Position numbers and translations under genes: made by a program
Shown here: piece after piece, positions 52,601 through 60,487 of the stretch
How positions within the stretch are numbered: position 1 is the stretch's first letter
Layout of the letters: the number at the start of each line of letters is the position of its first letter
Origin: JAEYOM01 sp036260935
GTDB lineage: Bacteria > Bacillota > Clostridia > Acetivibrionales > DTU013
DNA length: 64,000 nucleotides
Assembly (NCBI GenBank): GCA_036260935.1
Contig: DATALQ010000022.1
Span: 62,001 to 126,000 of the forward strand
Direction: 5' to 3'
Notes under the pieces: generated by a model
Told to the model about the DNA's origin: nothing
The model's database searches: none
Seen by the model: the letters and a program-made list of their open reading frames with translations, nothing else

Positions 52601-55574
52601 GATTCCAGCAAGGCCTGTGGATATTGCTTTCAACAACAATTCCCGGAGGATGGCGGTCTATATGAAGAACGGCGATTGGTCGGCACTTGTATATAATACG
52701 AAAGACTACTCAATGGCAGCGAAACTTGAGTTCTCCGAGGATGATGCCATATCCTCCATGGCGTTATCCAAGGACGCCAAATACCTGGCGGTAGGCTTCT
52801 GGAGCGGAACTACAGTGATCTATAACGTCGATACGGGTATGAAGATCCGTGAAGTCTTGCATGACGGCCCTACCTACTATGATCCATCGGAGGAACCCAG
52901 CGATACCGCAAATGTTTCAAGCATAGCCTTCAGTGGGGATGCCGGTTATTTCTTTACGTCATCCTATGCCGGCAATGTGAAAATGTGGGATACCGAAACC
53001 GGGAAAAACCTTAATACATACAACCATGAAGGCTTTGTCCTGCAGGCGGTTCTCACGCCGGATCGAAAAAAGCTGGTGAGCATCTCGCGGGATAAGACAG
53101 TACGGGTCTGGAATATCGAACCAGAGAACATCGCCAGGGTAAGCGTTGGGAACTCGAGGTATTACGGCTTCGACGGGACCAATATGATCATGAATTGCCT
53201 GGAGAACGGCTTGAATACCGGCAAATATAGGGCCTATAACATAAATAACGGTTCAATCAAAAATATAGTACCGGGTATTATTTCAGAAAAAGACTATCAT
53301 GGCTTCGGCTTGAGTAAAAAGCCTCAAATCAGGCAGAATACAGTAACGATACCGGACTGGAATACCGGCACTGCAAAAGCCGAATTCAATATCGGGAGGG
53401 ATGTACTGGATGCGAGCCTGAGTGCCGATGACAGCCTCATGGCTGTTTCCTCGTATGCACAATCCGGCAATACGATCATTGATCTGTATAGCGCTAAAAG
53501 CCGAAGGAAGCTCCATAGCTGGGAAGTGCAACGCAATAGAAGGGTCGACGTTAACTTCACTCCCGACGGTAAAAAATTGGTAGTTTGTAAAATTAATGAT
53601 TATAAGACCTGGGATATATATGTCTTTGATACATCTGATTATACGCAAAAAGTTTACAATATGGGCGGAAGCTATCCCAATTACATGATCGGCAGAGACA
53701 GCAGGACGATATACGCCGTTGAGACTCCCGACGACAGAGTTGTAATTAGGGAGGCGACAACAGGCAGAGAAATCGTCACAGTAAAGAACGATTATGGATG
53801 GACGGGCGCTTACGTGTATTTCAACAATACGGGCGATATGGCTATCATAGATACCGGCAGGCAGGAAGGCGCCGGTGCATCCTCTGCGGGCAGGTTCATT
53901 TATGAATGCTTTGACCTGAAGACCGGAAAAAGCTTGTTCAAAACTGAAGGCACCGATCATATCGGTCATGTTGCTTTCAGCAGTGATAGAAATTTTGTCG
54001 CGATAAATACCGAGGGTGTAAAGGAATATGCCCTCTGGGATGTGAAAAGCGGGACAAGAACCGATATCATTGCCGAAGGTTACCCGGCGGATGTGACATT
54101 CACTCCTGACGGCAGAAGCCTTATTCTTCCCGAGTTTGGCGATGGCAATACCTATATCAATATTTTGAAGCTGTATAACTCTGAAAATGCATTGAGACAT
54201 GCAAAAGAGATGCTTAAGGATACGGAGCTAACAAAAGAGGAAAAGATACAGTATTTCGTTTCGGTTACCGGCACAGAAACCGAAAGAGCGGCTAATATAC
54301 CAGACAGAACAAATGCACTTGATAAAAAGCTGGCGGCGCTTGTAGGCACATACAGGGGAGAATACACACAGGGCGACGGCAATAAGAAAGTAGTGATGGA
54401 AATATATAAGACGGGCGCCGATACCGCTGAAGCCGACGTAACAATAAGTGACGTGAAAGGCAGAACTGAATGCGAGTATCTGGCGAAAGTCCATCCTGAC
54501 ACCTTGTCGGACAAAATTTTCATAAACTACTACAAAATAATCAGCCCGAAGAATGGCGGCGAATTCCCGGATTTTCAGGGGGCATTGAAGAACGGCGTTA
54601 TAAGCGGTCAGACGTTGAGCCTTGGTGAAACCAGCGGGACATTCATAGTTTCAAGCAGGGGCAATGCAGTCCTGAATCCGGCGGCGACATCCTCGCCGGG
54701 CCGAACCGCGCAGCCGGGCATCTCTTCTGCCGATGTTTTCTCCGAAAACGGACTGTACAATTCATACGTGTGGAAACAGGGCAGCCGGATATATTATTCA
54801 GACGACCAGGGGATATATTCAAGCAACCTCGACGGTAAGGAAGAAAAAAAGCTATGCGCCGATGATCCCACAAGCATGGTGCTTTCAGGAGAATGGATAT
54901 ATTTTACGACATCGCAGTGCGTGTACAAAATCAAGACGGACGGCAGCTTCAGGCAGAAAATAAGCGATAATTTCGCACGTGAGTTATATATTGACGGTGA
55001 CCAGATCTATTATACAAACTGCGACGATGGAAACAAAGGCTACAAGATGAAAACTGACGGCAGTGAAAGTCGGTTGTTTATAAATCACGTTACCTGGGAT
55101 ATGAAGGTATCAGGCGATAACATATATTTCAGAAACGGCGACGACGGATACAGCCTTTACAGGGTAAAAAAGGACGGCTCAGGATTAACCAAGCTTAACA
55201 ACATAAATTCCTGCAACCTGAACGTAGGCGCCGACAGGATCGCATTCTACGGTCTGGACGCCGACAATAACGCCATATTGTGCAGCATGAACAAGGACGG
55301 AAGCAATATGAAAATGCTCGGAGAAAAAACCCATTTTGTAAATGTCAGTGGGGATTGGATATATTATGAGGATGAGAAGGACGGGCGCAAACCGTACAGG
55401 ATCAGGTTTGACGGAAGCGGCAGGATGAAGCTCAGCAACGATACCGTGCAGTTGTACTTGAGTATATGCGGCGACTGGGTTTACTATTATGTGCGCAGCA
55501 AAGACGACAAACTGGATTTATATCGTGTCAGGGCCGATGGAAGCGTAATGCAATTCGAGAAAATCTGCAGTTAA
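49632..55574 (+). CDS. Giant Ser/Thr kinase: HEPN-like motif, kinase, TM, coiled coil, WD40 and second propeller
   Basis: A 1980-residue protein. Residues 1-275 form a helical domain with RNRIAH (Arg155-His160), which fits the HEPN RNxxxH motif. A kinase at ~278-580 has GEGGFADVYKG, VAIKVLK, HRDITPKN (~426), DFGIS (~448) and SEPYMSPEQ. A span at ~606-626 is followed by a Gln/Asn/Ala/Lys coiled coil (~631-746). WD40-type repeats at ~790-1512 end in motifs such as KTVRVWNIE. A beta-sandwich (~1563-1680) precedes a C-terminal propeller of the DUF5050 type (~1703-1980), with repeated GDWIYY-like strands. The sensor half would face outward. An ATG at 49644 with GGTGAG upstream is an alternative start. 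Target unknown. Confidence 0.9.
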   Translation: MVRKMNNRVPDLLQRKSTISQQEFVKEALVILESDFRKMVLSMLGELVSSNIHLKSIYPEIAALQRPSWGCWNGLLLSLLRARRNVMNSGTLAERESIGKCPGLSAAAGEMEQSVEIDDDKFFGILEKSGYMSASQKRASNLKARELFSIPIFFRNRIAHDNIQDDKWWEDAAHILSYILQWYAASPFDRYNSTVTANEPWLQEEFGEFWCYNGVSTNNGENVVHYVSLSGKNKVDTDRAGRIILGFKKILGEEELQEANFNRLLNKLAPEELKGFILGGYMVGEKAGEGGFADVYKGVQLSTGRRVAIKVLKTGLSDSDKLRFLHEAEYLSMFDHPNIARIYEYNEQPWRKSQLYDLSEEKWFQDFSKSHGSILTFIAMEWIEGKTLDDIYKDLHDNKKSLTEKEIARWFCDAAGALELIHNANLIHRDITPKNIMVTENGIVKLMDFGISRAQYENRTVVTSHGKMLGSEPYMSPEQLDYERAKNELGPRSDIYSLGGTFYELFTRARLYNHNNDAISIATASAQKMRGERPANPGAVNGSISWEISTILMGCLENEPGDRYQTARQLKEDILRFLEDMPIEYKKPGLMRRMRLMYKRNRRIVRLTAAFVLLVTVMTAVYINSLISERIKVENTNKQLTLLNSKLTDQIALTEQQRNLAATNEAEAKKQQKTAEDNAKLAEQNENTALKNMLEAQKQKALAQSNENLALANEAKATASMLLAEKNEKEANEQRDTALENQSRYLAGISSQTLTSGDRTLAIRLALAGLPSNIGNPDRPFVPEAMSALSEALIDTRPARSILRLDTPAQSVAVSSNGKYITTKSSSNYDAIRVWELSSGKEAETFKDLRSSWSNSCVSDDGNTIAVIDPLGYYNDSGDNNSYVAKIYDVNTGRLINAVGFYGGYNNCSLSPRGSVLILINSDGATRTLLNVKSGRTLAKAMAEDIVFSPDEEYALEYKQYVSPYYSINLYDTGSDLSDMSSWKSKGMHLIPARPVDIAFNNNSRRMAVYMKNGDWSALVYNTKDYSMAAKLEFSEDDAISSMALSKDAKYLAVGFWSGTTVIYNVDTGMKIREVLHDGPTYYDPSEEPSDTANVSSIAFSGDAGYFFTSSYAGNVKMWDTETGKNLNTYNHEGFVLQAVLTPDRKKLVSISRDKTVRVWNIEPENIARVSVGNSRYYGFDGTNMIMNCLENGLNTGKYRAYNINNGSIKNIVPGIISEKDYHGFGLSKKPQIRQNTVTIPDWNTGTAKAEFNIGRDVLDASLSADDSLMAVSSYAQSGNTIIDLYSAKSRRKLHSWEVQRNRRVDVNFTPDGKKLVVCKINDYKTWDIYVFDTSDYTQKVYNMGGSYPNYMIGRDSRTIYAVETPDDRVVIREATTGREIVTVKNDYGWTGAYVYFNNTGDMAIIDTGRQEGAGASSAGRFIYECFDLKTGKSLFKTEGTDHIGHVAFSSDRNFVAINTEGVKEYALWDVKSGTRTDIIAEGYPADVTFTPDGRSLILPEFGDGNTYINILKLYNSENALRHAKEMLKDTELTKEEKIQYFVSVTGTETERAANIPDRTNALDKKLAALVGTYRGEYTQGDGNKKVVMEIYKTGADTAEADVTISDVKGRTECEYLAKVHPDTLSDKIFINYYKIISPKNGGEFPDFQGALKNGVISGQTLSLGETSGTFIVSSRGNAVLNPAATSSPGRTAQPGISSADVFSENGLYNSYVWKQGSRIYYSDDQGIYSSNLDGKEEKKLCADDPTSMVLSGEWIYFTTSQCVYKIKTDGSFRQKISDNFARELYIDGDQIYYTNCDDGNKGYKMKTDGSESRLFINHVTWDMKVSGDNIYFRNGDDGYSLYRVKKDGSGLTKLNNINSCNLNVGADRIAFYGLDADNNAILCSMNKDGSNMKMLGEKTHFVNVSGDWIYYEDEKDGRKPYRIRFDGSGRMKLSNDTVQLYLSICGDWVYYYVRSKDDKLDLYRVRADGSVMQFEKICS

Positions 55575-55601
55575 TCCGATTTTCTTTGTAAAATAAGGTA
55601 A

Positions 55602-55635
55602 GTAAAAGACTCAGACAAATGTCCAGGTCTTTTAC
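55602..55635. terminator. Terminator after the kinase operon (repeat copy A)
   Basis: TAAAAGAC pairs with GTCTTTTA around an inner GAC-AAAT-GTC stem. It is symmetrical and could serve both the kinase gene and the convergent chemotaxis gene. Its outer arms and 3' flank recur at 57548-57620. Confidence 0.75.
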
Positions 55636-55695
55636 AATAGTCAATCGAACTTAAACGATCAGTTTAGTAACAACTACGATGTCCGCAATATCAAT

Positions 55696-57159
55696 TTATT
55701 CCATATCAAATTTAGCAGTCAAAGCCTTAAGCTCCTCAGCAAGGTCCAGAAGCCTTTCACTGATATCTGAGATTACCTCCACAGCTGCCGACTGCTGTTC
55801 TGACGATGCAGCCACCTCTTCGGTACTGGCTGCATTTCCCTGGGATGATTCGGATAAGCTCTGCAACACGTCAATAATACTGTTCTTTTCCCCATTCATC
55901 TTTTCTCCGCACGTATTGACAGCTTCGACACTTTTTCTTGTCCTTTCAATTGAATCTGCCAGGCTGCTGAAGATATCATGCGTAGATTTTATGGAATCCG
56001 TCTGGGTCTGTATTGTATCGGCGGTGCTCTGCATTCCGGTGAATACCTGTTCCATGTTCTTCTGAAGTCCGTTGATTACAGTATTTATCTTTCGGATCGA
56101 AGCTGAAGATTGTTCCGCCAGCTTTCTTATTTCATCGGCAACCACAGCAAATCCTTTGCCTGATTCACCCGCTCTCGCCGCCTCAATAGCGGCATTGAGT
56201 GCAAGCAGATTGGTCCGTTCGGCAATCGAAACTATTACAGTACTAGCAGTTGTTATTTCCACAGTACTTTCGCTGGTAATACGTATTATTTCCTGCAGAG
56301 TTTTGATCGAAGTATTACTTTCTTCCGTATCTTTAATAAGCTGTGCAAGTATATTATATCCATTATCCTTGAGCACCTCGGTCTCGGCAGTGACCTCCTG
56401 CAGTTCTGCGGCTGCGGATACTACATTTTCTATATCCCTGGTAATGCCGGTTACCTGCCTGAACCCGTTCTCTGTATCTTTAGCCTGTTTTGAAGCACCA
56501 TCGGCTATTTCACCTATAACTTTTGTAACTTCCTCGATGGATGCCGATGTTTCCGATGAGGATGAACTGAGAGTATGAGAAACCTCCAAAAGATTATCTA
56601 CAGTTTTTATCAACGACCTTATCAGTTCGCCTCTGTTCTCCTTCTCCTTTTGCAGTTTTTTGATATAATTGATATTTTCATTATTCGATTTGCTTAGAAT
56701 TTTACTGTTGCCAAATTGTGCGGCCATAGCCAATATCAAAGTAACAAATATGAAAGTTGCCTGATCCTTATCCACTACGCCGTTTATCAAATTAATTATA
56801 TTTCCTGCAAAAACTATTGTGAAAATAAATGCATTAATTCTGTTCTTGCCATAAATTCCGAAAACCAGGATCATGGGAAAAGCAAAGGCAAATACCAGCA
56901 GATTGGTTGTTTTGATCGTTGAAATAAAGTTTACGGACATCCCCGCTGCCGCCAGGACATATGACAAATAGCGGCTTTCAGGTTCCTTATACAGCCAGAC
57001 TACGCATCCTGCCATAATGACCCAAGCTGCAATCATTATTACTTTTGTTATGAGGGGAACCCCTTGAACTGTAAAGGTCGTGACTGTGGAAAGCATCAGC
57101 ATGATTGAGATCAGTATCAGCGCATACCGATTTGCAGATTTCATAAAGCCATTATTCAT
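55696..57159 (-). CDS. Methyl-accepting chemotaxis protein with polytopic N-terminus
   Basis: A 487-residue receptor. Five or six hydrophobic segments fill residues ~10-150 with no large extracellular domain, unlike the usual two-span receptors. The cytosolic part (~175-487) is a long coiled coil with the signalling tip NLLALNAAIEAARAGESGKG followed by FAVVADEIRKLAEQS. It lacks an obvious HAMP domain. It may sense membrane state or a ligand within the membrane. The ATG at 57159 is preferred, since GGAG is nine bases away; GGAG abuts the ATG at 57168. No other chemotaxis gene is in the window. Confidence 0.92.
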   Translation of the reverse strand: MNNGFMKSANRYALILISIMLMLSTVTTFTVQGVPLITKVIMIAAWVIMAGCVVWLYKEPESRYLSYVLAAAGMSVNFISTIKTTNLLVFAFAFPMILVFGIYGKNRINAFIFTIVFAGNIINLINGVVDKDQATFIFVTLILAMAAQFGNSKILSKSNNENINYIKKLQKEKENRGELIRSLIKTVDNLLEVSHTLSSSSSETSASIEEVTKVIGEIADGASKQAKDTENGFRQVTGITRDIENVVSAAAELQEVTAETEVLKDNGYNILAQLIKDTEESNTSIKTLQEIIRITSESTVEITTASTVIVSIAERTNLLALNAAIEAARAGESGKGFAVVADEIRKLAEQSSASIRKINTVINGLQKNMEQVFTGMQSTADTIQTQTDSIKSTHDIFSSLADSIERTRKSVEAVNTCGEKMNGEKNSIIDVLQSLSESSQGNAASTEEVAASSEQQSAAVEVISDISERLLDLAEELKALTAKFDME

Positions 57160-57547
57160 CGTGTCCATCTCCGCTCAGTAAATTTTTGTGGATCAATTCC
57201 GGATGAAGCTCATTTACAAGGGCTCGCAGGATAAGAAAAAGTCAGGTGTATCCTAAACTTTTCGATGCAAAATATGTACTTGTACTATTTTATGACATAA
57301 TTATCTAACATTTGACACCGCAAATCAATACAAAAGTATAAATTAAATGCTATTTATTAAGTCAAACAGATTACATAAATATTCTAATAATAATTTATAT
57401 GGTTTATTTGTTAATGTCTGATAAGAAAATTTTATGCTTTGTCTGGTAATTTTCATATAGTAAATTAGTATTATCATATAGTGCTTTATAACTATCCCGG
57501 CACTGGTTAGTCTTGAAAGAAGGGTAGAGTCAGAAAATAAAAAAGAG
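57160..57547. other. A+T-rich intergenic stretch upstream of the chemotaxis gene
   Basis: Besides the ribosome site of the chemotaxis gene, this 388-bp stretch shows only A+T-rich sequence. A short open frame on the minus strand from 57594 has no ribosome site and overlaps the terminator. I see no conserved RNA or further gene. Confidence 0.4.
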
Positions 57548-57600
57548 AAAGACTCAGGCAGTGCACCGCCCTGGGGCGGCACACAAACGCCCAAGTCTTT
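57548..57600 (-). terminator. Terminator of the TetM-Rae1 fusion gene (repeat copy B)
   Basis: AAAGACT pairs with AGTCTTT outside a G+C stem (CCGCCC-TG-GGGCGG, with flanking GTG/CAC). On the minus strand the T-rich TCTTTCTCTTTTTT follows. Outer arms match those of the stem-loop at 55602-55635. Confidence 0.75.
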
Positions 57601-57650
57601 TCAAATAGCCAGTCAAGCTTGGATCCCGAAATTAATCACGTGCCTCTTTA

Positions 57651-60311
57651 TTACCTGCTATTATCTTCTTTAAGCAAGTCTTCCATCTGCCTTTGGGTAT
57701 CGGTAGATATTGCATCCTTGAGATAATTGCGATTTGCCGGTTGTTTTTCAAATAATACCTGGGCGACTCTTTCATTAGTGCGAATAATCTCTTCCCTCAG
57801 CTCCCGTGCGGACAGCAGGGCGCAGCCCGAGCCCCTGATGATGATCTGCTGCAAGCCGTCCGAGGTTGCGACGGTTATGTCGTATTTCTGGTTATTATCA
57901 TGGGCGAACTTTTCAATATACTGGTCAGCCGTTTGAGCTTCCCTGGTAAACACAACGTGAATATTATCCTGATCGAATATTTCTTCCGGATGCCCCTGCA
58001 GACGATAAGCGTCAAAAACGGCTATTATCTGGCATTTGTGGAACCCCTGATATTTGCTGAGGTAATCGAGCAGCTTAGAGCGCGCGCCGTCCATGTTATC
58101 CTCTGCGAGCTCGTTGAGATCGGGCCACGCAAATATAACATTATAGCCGTCTACGAGTAGGTATTCTTCCTTGTCTTCCCTGGTTACCTTCAATTTACCG
58201 ACATAAGCCTTCGGGTTGTAATAAATCCCGGCAGCCGCCTTTTTCTTCTTCCAGCCGGTTTTTTTACCCTGATTGGCATAAAAGGTCTGCCTGAAGATCC
58301 TGTCTACCTCTTCCGGATCAAGCCATTTCTCTTCAGTGTATGAAGGCATGTTATCAGTTGCTTCCTCAGCTACTTCCGCCTTTGCCTGAAAGCAGCTTTC
58401 AACATGCATATGCTCCTTTACTTCGTCCCAGCCTACTAAAAAGCTGGCACCGTTCGCACAAAATACCGAGCCTGCCGGATTAGCCATATCTCTTTCAGGA
58501 TCGTACCCCATCGCTTCAATGACTTCTTCCGTATTGTGGCAGGGTCCATACCCCGAGAGGCTGCAGAATAGCCTGCCTAGTCCCTTTGTATAGGCTGTGA
58601 CATCCTTCTGGTAATTTCGCATGGTAACAACAGGAGCGCTGCCTGATAGAACCGCCGTTTCGCCATCAATAACAGAGACCCGGCACGTACCGTACATTTT
58701 TTCAATGTCGGTCATAGCCCGTCCTACCATTTTTTCAGGGAGCTCCAGATCAAAGGAATAATATGGCTCCAGCAATATGGATCCCGCTTCCATCAAGCCC
58801 TGGCGCACCGCGCGGTAGGTAGCCTCTCTGAAGTCGCCGCCTTCCGTATGCTTGTTATGCGCCCGGCCTGAAACCAGTGTGATCGTCATATCCGTTATCG
58901 GCGAGCCTGTAAGCACCCCTTTATGGACCTTTTCTTCCAGATGGGTCAATATAAGATTCTTCCAGCTTTTACCCAAAATATCATCGCTGCAGTCCGATGC
59001 AAACCTGAGGCCGCTTCCCCGCTCTCCCGGCTCCAGCAGTAGGTGGACCTCCGCATAATGCCGCAACGGTTCGAAATGCCCTACTCCTTCTACGGTATCT
59101 GCAATCGTTTCCTTATAGACGATCCGGCCTGAATCAAAGGATACCTCGACTCCAAACCGGCTTTTTATAAGGCTCTGCAATATTTCAATCTGTACCTCGC
59201 CCATGACCTGGATCTGTATTTCCCTGAGCTGTTCATTCCAAACGACATGCAGCTCGGGATCCTCTTCCTCGATCTGGCGCAGCTTTGGTATCATGACTCT
59301 CGGGTCGCAGTCCTCAGGAAGTATGACCCGATAGGACAGCACCGGTTCCAAAACGGGTTTGTTCGAAGCTTTTTCAAATCCCAAACCCTCGCCGGGCCTT
59401 GTCTGTCCAAGTCCTGTAACAGCACAGACAATGCCTGCTTCGGCCTCGTTCGCAGCCTCGAATTTCTGCCCTGAATAAAACCGGATCTGATTTACCTTAT
59501 CATCCCATGCCCCGTTGGTCAGAATATCCCTTACTCTAAGCCTCCCGCCGGTGATTTTCATGTAGGTAAGGCGGTTTCCCTGCTCGTCTCTGCCGATTTT
59601 GTATATTTTAGCCCCAAATTCCTCCGGATAGGCGGGTATCGCGGCATATTTCACAATACCGTGCAGGAATGCCTCGACGCCGTCCAATTTTAAGGCTGCT
59701 CCGAAGAAGCACGGAAATACTTTTCTTTCGGCGACAGCCTTTTTTATTTGGGGTATCTCGATTCGCCCCGTTTTGAGATAGGCCTCCATCAATACTTCAT
59801 CACACATGGCCAACTGGTCGTTGAATACCTCCGGTCGGCCTTGTCCAAAGTCGACGCACGCATCGCTCAACTGTTTTCTTATTTCATCCATTATTTTTTC
59901 TCTATCGGTTCCGTTTTGGTCCATTTTATTGATGAATAAAAAAACAGGTATCCCGTAAATTCCAAGCAATCGCCATAGGGTCTTCGTATGCCCCTGCACT
60001 CCGTCCGCCCCGCTTACTACCAGAATTGCATAATCCAACACCTGAAGCGTTCTTTCCATTTCAGTCGAAAAATCTACATGGCCAGGGGTGTCCAGCAGGG
60101 TTATTTGCGTATCGTCCGCTTCGAGAATGGCCTGCTTGGAGAAAATCGTGATCCCTCTCGCTCTTTCAAGTTCGTTATTATCAAGGAAGGCGTCCTTATT
60201 ATCCACCCTTCCCAATTTGCGAAGCTTGCCGCTCAGATATAGAAAACTCTCCGATAATGTCGTCTTACCCGCATCTACATGCGCCAATATTCCAATAACT
60301 AAGTTTTTCAT
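57651..60311 (-). CDS. TetM-like translational GTPase fused to a Rae1/YacP-like NYN nuclease
   Basis: An 886-residue protein. Residues 1-~650 follow EF-G/TetM order: P-loop AHVDAGKTT, switch region with RGITI, DTPGHVD, NKMD, then domains II-V, with the length of tetracycline-resistance ribosomal protection proteins. Residues ~715-886 are a NYN/PIN domain (LLVDGYNVIFAWPDL, VFDAY, TADQYIEKFA, VATSDGLQQ) closely resembling Bacillus Rae1 (YacP), which cuts mRNA in the ribosomal A site. A Lys-rich linker (KKTGWKKKKAA) joins the two. The start at 60311 is where the TetM-like fold begins. It may rescue or clear ribosomes; true tetracycline resistance is not shown. Confidence 0.9.
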   Translation of the reverse strand: MKNLVIGILAHVDAGKTTLSESFLYLSGKLRKLGRVDNKDAFLDNNELERARGITIFSKQAILEADDTQITLLDTPGHVDFSTEMERTLQVLDYAILVVSGADGVQGHTKTLWRLLGIYGIPVFLFINKMDQNGTDREKIMDEIRKQLSDACVDFGQGRPEVFNDQLAMCDEVLMEAYLKTGRIEIPQIKKAVAERKVFPCFFGAALKLDGVEAFLHGIVKYAAIPAYPEEFGAKIYKIGRDEQGNRLTYMKITGGRLRVRDILTNGAWDDKVNQIRFYSGQKFEAANEAEAGIVCAVTGLGQTRPGEGLGFEKASNKPVLEPVLSYRVILPEDCDPRVMIPKLRQIEEEDPELHVVWNEQLREIQIQVMGEVQIEILQSLIKSRFGVEVSFDSGRIVYKETIADTVEGVGHFEPLRHYAEVHLLLEPGERGSGLRFASDCSDDILGKSWKNLILTHLEEKVHKGVLTGSPITDMTITLVSGRAHNKHTEGGDFREATYRAVRQGLMEAGSILLEPYYSFDLELPEKMVGRAMTDIEKMYGTCRVSVIDGETAVLSGSAPVVTMRNYQKDVTAYTKGLGRLFCSLSGYGPCHNTEEVIEAMGYDPERDMANPAGSVFCANGASFLVGWDEVKEHMHVESCFQAKAEVAEEATDNMPSYTEEKWLDPEEVDRIFRQTFYANQGKKTGWKKKKAAAGIYYNPKAYVGKLKVTREDKEEYLLVDGYNVIFAWPDLNELAEDNMDGARSKLLDYLSKYQGFHKCQIIAVFDAYRLQGHPEEIFDQDNIHVVFTREAQTADQYIEKFAHDNNQKYDITVATSDGLQQIIIRGSGCALLSARELREEIIRTNERVAQVLFEKQPANRNYLKDAISTDTQRQMEDLLKEDNSR

Positions 60312-60437
60312 GATCGATTTTAACCCTTTACCTTCGATATATATATAATACCAGCAAGAAAGGAAACTAACAAATCGTATGCCTGCCTTCGGCTGTGATA
60401 ACCATAATTTAATCATTCATTTTATTATGACTAATGA

Positions 60438-60443
60438 TATAAT
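60438..60443 (+). promoter_or_regulatory. Extended -10 element of the YesM/YesN pair
   Basis: TGATATAAT forms an extended -10 (TG, one base, TATAAT) 45 bases before the kinase ATG. No -35 box is apparent, which is usual for this promoter type. Confidence 0.4.
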
Positions 60444-60487
60444 TATGTTAATATAAAACAAATATCCGGCCGGCTGGGAAAAAAGAT

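Noticed and set aside
57343..57594. An 83-codon minus-strand frame upstream of the chemotaxis gene
   Set aside because: It starts inside the terminator hairpin, has no ribosome site, and is made of A+T-rich low-complexity codons.
57651..60311. Calling the gene a tetracycline-resistance determinant (tetM/tetO)
   Set aside because: The GTPase part is TetM-like, but the C-terminal nuclease fusion and chromosomal setting make resistance unproven; housekeeping paralogues of this type are frequent in Clostridia.
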